Assembly (NCBI GenBank): GCA_934141615.1
Contig: CAKPCM010000016.1
Span: 1-19,215 of the forward strand
DNA length: 19,215 bases
DNA from: an uncultured Bacilli bacterium
GTDB lineage: Bacteria > Bacillota_I > Bacilli_A > RF39 > UBA660
Reading direction: 5' to 3'
The translations under genes and the position numbers were made by a program. This document shows, piece by piece, positions 15,831 through 19,215 of the stretch (positions are counted from its first letter, which is position 1; every line of letters starts with the position of its first letter). The notes under the pieces were generated by a model. The model was given only the letters and a program-made list of their open reading frames with translations. It was not told the origin of the DNA and did not search any database.

Positions 15831-16394
15831 TTATTTAAATAATACCTTCATTATATTTTCATATTCTTCTTTAAAAATGGTCTTTGTTTTATCACTTAAA
15901 TCATTATAATCATTTTCAAAATAACGTTTTATAAAACTTCTTATGTTACTTAAATTAACATCATAGTTTTTATATGCATAATCAAATATCATTGGTATGT
16001 TATCAAAATGAGATAATATGTCAGCATCGGATACACATACCTCTTCTTTATTTTCAGTATCAAAACTTGTTCGGTGGTGAAGTACACAATTTTTAACACG
16101 TTTTATCTTTTCCTGTGGATAATTATATTTATTTAATATTTCTTCGGCTATTTTTGCACCATTTATGTGATGATTGCTTCTTTTTCCCACTTTTTTTATT
16201 AATGCTATATCATGAAGAAGTGCGCCTAATGATACTATTTCTATATCAGCATCATATTTTCCAGCTAACACAAGCGCTTTATCATACACATACTTTATAT
16301 GTTCATTCCAAAAATCATAACCATCTTTAGATTCTTTTTTATGCTTATTGCACTCATCTTTTACATACTCTTTTATTTGCTCTACTATGTTCAT
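15831..16394 (-). CDS. HD-domain phosphohydrolase
   Basis: A 187-residue protein with the metal-binding pattern of HD hydrolases: H32 (WNEHIKYV), H61-D62 (ALLHDIAL), H75-H76, H106-H107 (CVLHHRTS) and D123/D125 (VSDADILSHF). The extra His residues suggest a two-metal site. Such proteins commonly act on nucleotides or other phosphate esters. AAGGA lies 8 bases before the ATG and only one base separates it from the preceding GNAT stop codon; the nucleoside phosphorylase follows 16 bases later. A joint role in handling a nucleotide or nucleoside is plausible from this context, but the substrate is not known. Confidence 0.87.
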   Translation of the reverse strand: MNIVEQIKEYVKDECNKHKKESKDGYDFWNEHIKYVYDKALVLAGKYDADIEIVSLGALLHDIALIKKVGKRSNHHINGAKIAEEILNKYNYPQEKIKRVKNCVLHHRTSFDTENKEEVCVSDADILSHFDNIPMIFDYAYKNYDVNLSNIRSFIKRYFENDYNDLSDKTKTIFKEEYENIMKVLFK

Positions 16395-16395
16395 T

Positions 16396-16980
16396 TTATT
16401 TTTCCTTACCTATTATAGGTTCATATATTTTTTCATTTTTACTTAACGATTTTTCCACATCTATTAAATAATCTTGAACCATGCATTTTGTATCATCATT
16501 GTAATATTCTCCTATGAATTTTCCTCCAAGTGCCTTAATCGTTCTTGCTGATCCTAAATTATCTTTATCACAGTCCAGAAACGCCTCTTTAACACCATGA
16601 TTCTTTAAACATTTTAGTCCTAAATAAAGATTAACTTTATTATAACCCTTTCTTCTTTCAGTAGGTCTTATTCCGTAGCCTATATGGCCACCTGCTTTTC
16701 TTAATCTTTCATTTAACACTAATCTAATGTTTATCATTCCAACTATTTTATTATCATTTTCTCTAACCAAAAAATAAGTTTCAGCAGGGACTTTTTCTTC
16801 ACTTGGAATACGATTTCGATCATCATCTAGTTTTTTTAACCATCCATCATAATCATTTAAATATTTATGCAACCCGCCTGATCCATTTATATTGGAATTA
16901 TGTTCGTAAAATTCTTTTATGTAATTAATAGCATCTTTTTCATGTTTCTTAAGAGGTTTTACATGCTTTAGCTTATCCAC
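16396..16980 (-). CDS. GNAT family N-acetyltransferase
   Basis: GNAT proteins transfer an acetyl group from acetyl-CoA to an amine. This 194-residue protein has the core pattern: a strand VGMINIRLVL, a strand GGHIGYGIRP, then ERRKGYN (108-114) as the acetyl-CoA phosphate-binding turn (usual form RxxGxG/A, with Asn at the last site) and a C-terminal GSARTIKALGGKFIGEYY. The GTG at 16980 is preferred because AAGGAG lies 9 bases before it; the ATG at 16989 directly abuts that site and would be too close. It is followed with one base between by the HD-domain gene. The acceptor is unknown. Confidence 0.86.
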   Translation of the reverse strand: MDKLKHVKPLKKHEKDAINYIKEFYEHNSNINGSGGLHKYLNDYDGWLKKLDDDRNRIPSEEKVPAETYFLVRENDNKIVGMINIRLVLNERLRKAGGHIGYGIRPTERRKGYNKVNLYLGLKCLKNHGVKEAFLDCDKDNLGSARTIKALGGKFIGEYYNDDTKCMVQDYLIDVEKSLSKNEKIYEPIIGKEK

Positions 16981-17030
16981 TTTTATCATCTCCTTACTTT
17001 TGTATATAATATCAATCTAAATTACATAGC

Positions 17031-17807
17031 CTATTTCTTCCACAGTATTAATTGTTTTTTTAAGTTTTCTTCGATATCACTATCCCTATATTCATCAATC
17101 AGATAAATTTTATTAACATCTTTTCTATCAAAATATCCTATGTTTAATCCATTATACTCTATTATATATAAGTCATTGAAATTAGAATCTATGTACCTCT
17201 TAAAGGTTTTATAATCTCTAAATCCTTCCTTAATAAAACTATATATTAAGTCATCAAATTTATGGTATTTATTGTCAATATATGGTCTTACATTATAAAT
17301 ATTTTGAGTATTATAATAGGATTTTTTAGGATATTTTTCAAGTCTATATTCTCCTTCATCATCTACTATATTTCCATTAACTTGATCAGTTATCTTAAAA
17401 CCATATCCAAAGTGTTTATAAAAATTAAGACCTGTTATAGAAGCTGGAATTTCTATTCTGTTAGCTCTTGTATAATATACATCACTTTCTAAAGTTTCAA
17501 TTATTTTTCTTCCAATTCCTTTTCCTTTATATTCTGGATCTATAAATATAGTAAAAAATGAGCTTTCTGTAAGACTATTCCAATATGGCCCTATCATTCC
17601 AATTCCAATAATCTTTTCATCATCTAACACAACGTACGCATGAAATGCTTCTGCTCTTTTTTTAATAAAATCAGGATTTAAATTCTTAGCCAATTCTTTA
17701 ATTTTAGTTTCTTCATAATCTTTAATATTTTCCGTGTATAAATCCTTAGTAATTATTTCACTTATTTGAAATTCATCACCATATTCATACCTTCTTATGT
17801 GTATCAT
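17031..17807 (-). CDS. GNAT family N-acetyltransferase with extra C-terminal half
   Basis: The first 145 residues form a GNAT domain: FFTIFIDPEYKGKGIGRK (84-101) contains the acetyl-CoA turn, followed by ITGLNFYKHFGYGFK (124-138). The remaining 110 residues have no clear turn motif, but IIEYNGLNIGYF (215-226) and IDEYRDSDIEENL (237-249) echo the strand and helix around that turn, so this may be a second, decayed GNAT unit. The ATG at 17807 is chosen because AAGGTG lies 5 bases before it; an in-frame start at 17834 lies upstream of that site. It follows the terminator of the RimJ/RimL-like gene and probably starts the operon that runs to the nucleoside phosphorylase. Its own promoter was not identified with confidence. 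Confidence 0.86.
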   Translation of the reverse strand: MIHIRRYEYGDEFQISEIITKDLYTENIKDYEETKIKELAKNLNPDFIKKRAEAFHAYVVLDDEKIIGIGMIGPYWNSLTESSFFTIFIDPEYKGKGIGRKIIETLESDVYYTRANRIEIPASITGLNFYKHFGYGFKITDQVNGNIVDDEGEYRLEKYPKKSYYNTQNIYNVRPYIDNKYHKFDDLIYSFIKEGFRDYKTFKRYIDSNFNDLYIIEYNGLNIGYFDRKDVNKIYLIDEYRDSDIEENLKKQLILWKK

Positions 17808-17865
17808 ACAATCACCTTCCGTATCTATTATCATTTTAAATTACATATTATATTTTTTCAATATA

Positions 17866-17902
17866 TAAAAATGCTACTAATTATAAAAACTATTAGTAGC
17901 AT
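17866..17902 (-). terminator. Intrinsic terminator of the RimJ/RimL-like gene
   Basis: Perfect 10-base arms ATGCTACTAA (17871-17880) and TTAGTAGCAT (17893-17902) with a 12-base loop; on the minus strand a TTTTTATAT run follows. A second perfect hairpin (17905-17912 with 17917-17924, 4-base loop) overlaps the stop codon just before it. Confidence 0.85.
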
Positions 17903-17918
17903 CAAAATAAGCTTATGC

Positions 17919-18467
17919 TTATTTACTTTCATTTCTAAAATCATCTTCTAATATTTCCATTTCGATCTTATCATGATATTTACCATCTAAAAAGTATACT
18001 TCATGTCTTCTTCCATACTCTTTAAATCCTACTTTCGAGTAGCATTTAATTGCTCTTTCGTTAAATGAAGATACTTCTAGATTAACATTATGCATATTTT
18101 CCAAATTGAAAGCATAATTCAAAAGTAATTTTAACGCTTCTTTCCCATAGCCTTTATTCCTATTTTCTTCATCTCCAATAAAAATTCCTATTGTACAACT
18201 TCTATTTATTCTATTAATATTCATTAACGAACAATTACCTAAAAGTTCATCAGTTTTAATATCTACTATTGCAAAGTTTGCATCACCAGTTTTAGATGCA
18301 TTAGTAATCCATTCTTTTTCTCCTTCTATAGAAGTAATTTTAACAGTACTACCAGTTGGATCCGTTACACTTCTATCATTCATCCACATGGTATATTTTT
18401 CAGCATCTAAAATATTCATTGGTGATAAATATAATCTATGTCCTACAAATTTCTTAAAATATTTCAT
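17919..18467 (-). CDS. RimJ/RimL-like GNAT acetyltransferase
   Basis: A 182-residue acetyltransferase of the RimJ/RimL/SpeG type. It starts with the typical GHRLYLSPMNILDAEKYTMW pattern and continues with an acetyl-CoA site in IGDEENRNKGYGKEAL (about 97-112; turn RNKGYG at 103-108) and FNERAIKCYSKVGFKEYG near the end. Relatives acetylate ribosomal protein N-termini, polyamines or antibiotics; the acceptor here cannot be told. AGGAGG lies 8 bases before the ATG. It is a single-gene unit with its own upstream promoter, a long leader holding a terminator-like hairpin, and a terminator after the stop. The leader structure suggests the gene is switched on only under some condition. Confidence 0.87.
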   Translation of the reverse strand: MKYFKKFVGHRLYLSPMNILDAEKYTMWMNDRSVTDPTGSTVKITSIEGEKEWITNASKTGDANFAIVDIKTDELLGNCSLMNINRINRSCTIGIFIGDEENRNKGYGKEALKLLLNYAFNLENMHNVNLEVSSFNERAIKCYSKVGFKEYGRRHEVYFLDGKYHDKIEMEILEDDFRNESK

Positions 18468-18494
18468 AAGTTCTTCCTCCTATCTATGAGTAGC

Positions 18495-18537
18495 AAACAA
18501 AAAGCACGTAAGTCACTCCTATAGTGACTCCGTGCTT
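18495..18537 (-). terminator. Terminator-like hairpin in the leader of the RimJ/RimL-like gene
   Basis: Minus strand: two stacked 7-base stems (AAGCACG 18537-18531 with CGTGCTT 18508-18502; AGTCACT 18529-18523 with AGTGACT 18517-18511), a small internal bulge and a 5-base loop, followed by TTTTTGTTT. It lies between promoter and start codon, so it can act as an attenuator; it could also simply be the terminator of the tyrosyl-tRNA synthetase gene. Confidence 0.8.
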
Positions 18538-18558
18538 ATTTAAAGTACGTGTAGGCCT

Positions 18559-18603
18559 TTATTTGCCCTTTGAGGCTAGATATAATATCACACTCAAACT
18601 CAC
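18559..18603 (-). CDS. Possible 14-codon leader peptide
   Basis: Just downstream of the promoter, a GTG start opens a frame of 14 codons (MSLSVILYLASKGK, stop TAA) that ends before the attenuator hairpin. There is no clear ribosome site, so the peptide is only a possibility; it would fit ribosome-controlled attenuation, as seen in front of some resistance genes. Confidence 0.2.
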   Translation of the reverse strand: MSLSVILYLASKGK

Positions 18604-18614
18604 TTATTGCTTAT

Positions 18615-18643
18615 AAAATAGCAAGTTTTAGCATATTTGTCAA
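18615..18643 (-). promoter_or_regulatory. Consensus promoter of the RimJ/RimL-like gene
   Basis: Minus strand TTGACA (18643-18638), exactly 17 bases, TATTTT (18620-18615). It has the best -35 box in the window. It lies inside a 7-base inverted repeat, ATTGCTT (18606-18612) and AAGCAAT (18642-18648), that touches the -35 box. Confidence 0.75.
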
Positions 18644-18661
18644 GCAATTATTATAAATTTA

Positions 18662-19215
18662 CTAAACAAATCTTATTTTAATAAAGCATTTCTTTCCTTT
18701 TTGAATTACTATTTCTCTATTTGATATTTTTATAATTTTATCTATATTTTTTTCCTTTTCTCCATCTATTTTAATTCCATTTTGCAAAATCAACCTTTTA
18801 GCTTCTGTTTTAGACTTAGCCAAAGAACATAGTACTAACAAATCAATTAATAATATATCATTATCTATATTTATTTCCTTTGTAGGTATATTATTTATTA
18901 AAATATTTCCACTGAATAAAGATCTTGCAGTGTCTCTTGCTTTTTCTGCTTCTTTTTCCCCATGTACTAATTTAGTAACTTCAAACGCTAATAACTCCTT
19001 AGCTTGCCTTATATCTTTTTTGCATAATTTTTTTATTTCGTTCATATCAATTCTAGTAAAAAAAGCAAGTGATCTTTCAACATCTTCATCATATGAATTA
19101 ATCCATGATTGAAAGAATTCAAATGGTGTTGTCTTATTTCTTGATACCCATAAAGTACCTGATGCCGTTTTACCCATTTTTTCTCCATCTGCTTTTAACA
19201 ATAGAGGACATACCA
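18662..19215 (-). CDS. tyrS: Tyrosyl-tRNA synthetase, C-terminal part
   Basis: This enzyme charges tRNA-Tyr with tyrosine. The visible part starts mid-protein at the right edge with CPLLLKADGEKMGKTASG, which holds the KMSKS-type ATP loop in its KMGKT form, then FEFFQSWINSYDEDVERSLAFF, the tyrosyl-type anticodon-binding helices, and an S4 RNA-binding domain at the end (LLVLCSLAKSKTEAKRLILQ to the stop). The reading frame stays open to the edge, so the gene is cut by the window and not truncated in nature. The N-terminal Rossmann fold and any T-box leader would lie beyond it. After the stop no dedicated terminator is seen before the next promoter. Confidence 0.93.
   Translation of the reverse strand, partial: VCPLLLKADGEKMGKTASGTLWVSRNKTTPFEFFQSWINSYDEDVERSLAFFTRIDMNEIKKLCKKDIRQAKELLAFEVTKLVHGEKEAEKARDTARSLFSGNILINNIPTKEINIDNDILLIDLLVLCSLAKSKTEAKRLILQNGIKIDGEKEKNIDKIIKISNREIVIQKGKKCFIKIRFV

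Noticed and set aside
16981..16989. ATG at 16989 as start of the GNAT gene
   Set aside because: AAGGAG abuts this ATG with no spacer, while GTG at 16980 has a 9-base spacer. This is a preference and not proof.
18468..18661. T-box or known riboswitch in the leader
   Set aside because: No GGTGG-type T-box sequence and no match to preQ1, guanidine or fluoride patterns that I can recall; kept only as an unclassified attenuator.
1..19215. Mycoplasma-type code with TGA as Trp
   Set aside because: All recognisable families reach normal length under the standard code with no in-frame TGA.
19150..19215. KMGKT in place of KMSKS in tyrosyl-tRNA synthetase as an oddity
   Set aside because: KxGK[S/T] forms are normal in bacterial tyrosyl-tRNA synthetases.

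Overview
The window is AT-rich, tightly packed and mostly coded on the minus strand. Extended -10 promoters (TGTTATAAT), strong Shine-Dalgarno sites, intrinsic terminators, a lipoteichoic-acid-synthase-like enzyme and a LytR-CpsA-Psr (LCP) protein all point to a low-GC Gram-positive bacterium, probably a Bacilli/Mollicutes-related or Clostridia-like gut lineage. This placement is inference from gene style; no rRNA or other decisive marker is present. The standard genetic code fits: families have full length without in-frame TGA. None of the 17 visible stop codons is TGA (13 TAA, 4 TAG).

Layout. 1-150: leader of a minus-strand gene that starts beyond the left edge. 182-1255: a Fic-family AMP-transferase with a C-terminal winged helix, behind a promoter embedded in an array of TTGTGCA repeats. 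1425-4849: a two-gene operon encoding a secreted glucosaminidase with a C-terminal dockerin and a membrane-anchored protein with a cohesin-like domain, so the wall hydrolase may plug into its neighbour. 5068-6696 (+): an LCP ligase with an extra extracellular domain. 6747-7277: a small SpoT/MESH1-like HD hydrolase. 7425-8690 (+): an O-antigen ligase/polymerase-like membrane protein. 8710-11446: an LTA-synthase-like enzyme plus an overlapping membrane-anchored partner. 11502-14904: an operon of a small anchored protein, a double solute-binding/degenerate-GGDEF receptor and a YihY-family membrane protein. 15044-17807: two GNAT acetyltransferases, an HD phosphohydrolase and a nucleoside phosphorylase, apparently co-transcribed. 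17919-18467: a RimJ/RimL-like GNAT behind a promoter and a terminator-bearing leader that looks like an attenuator. 18662-19215: the C-terminal part of tyrosyl-tRNA synthetase, cut by the right edge.

Taken together, 1425-14904 is largely a cell-envelope region: wall cleavage, polymer attachment, polymerisation or ligation, glycerol-phosphate polymer synthesis and a membrane sensor. The right third is nucleotide and acyl-transfer metabolism. No tRNA, rRNA, insertion sequence, phage gene or CRISPR array was recognised. No gene-free gap exceeds about 220 bases.
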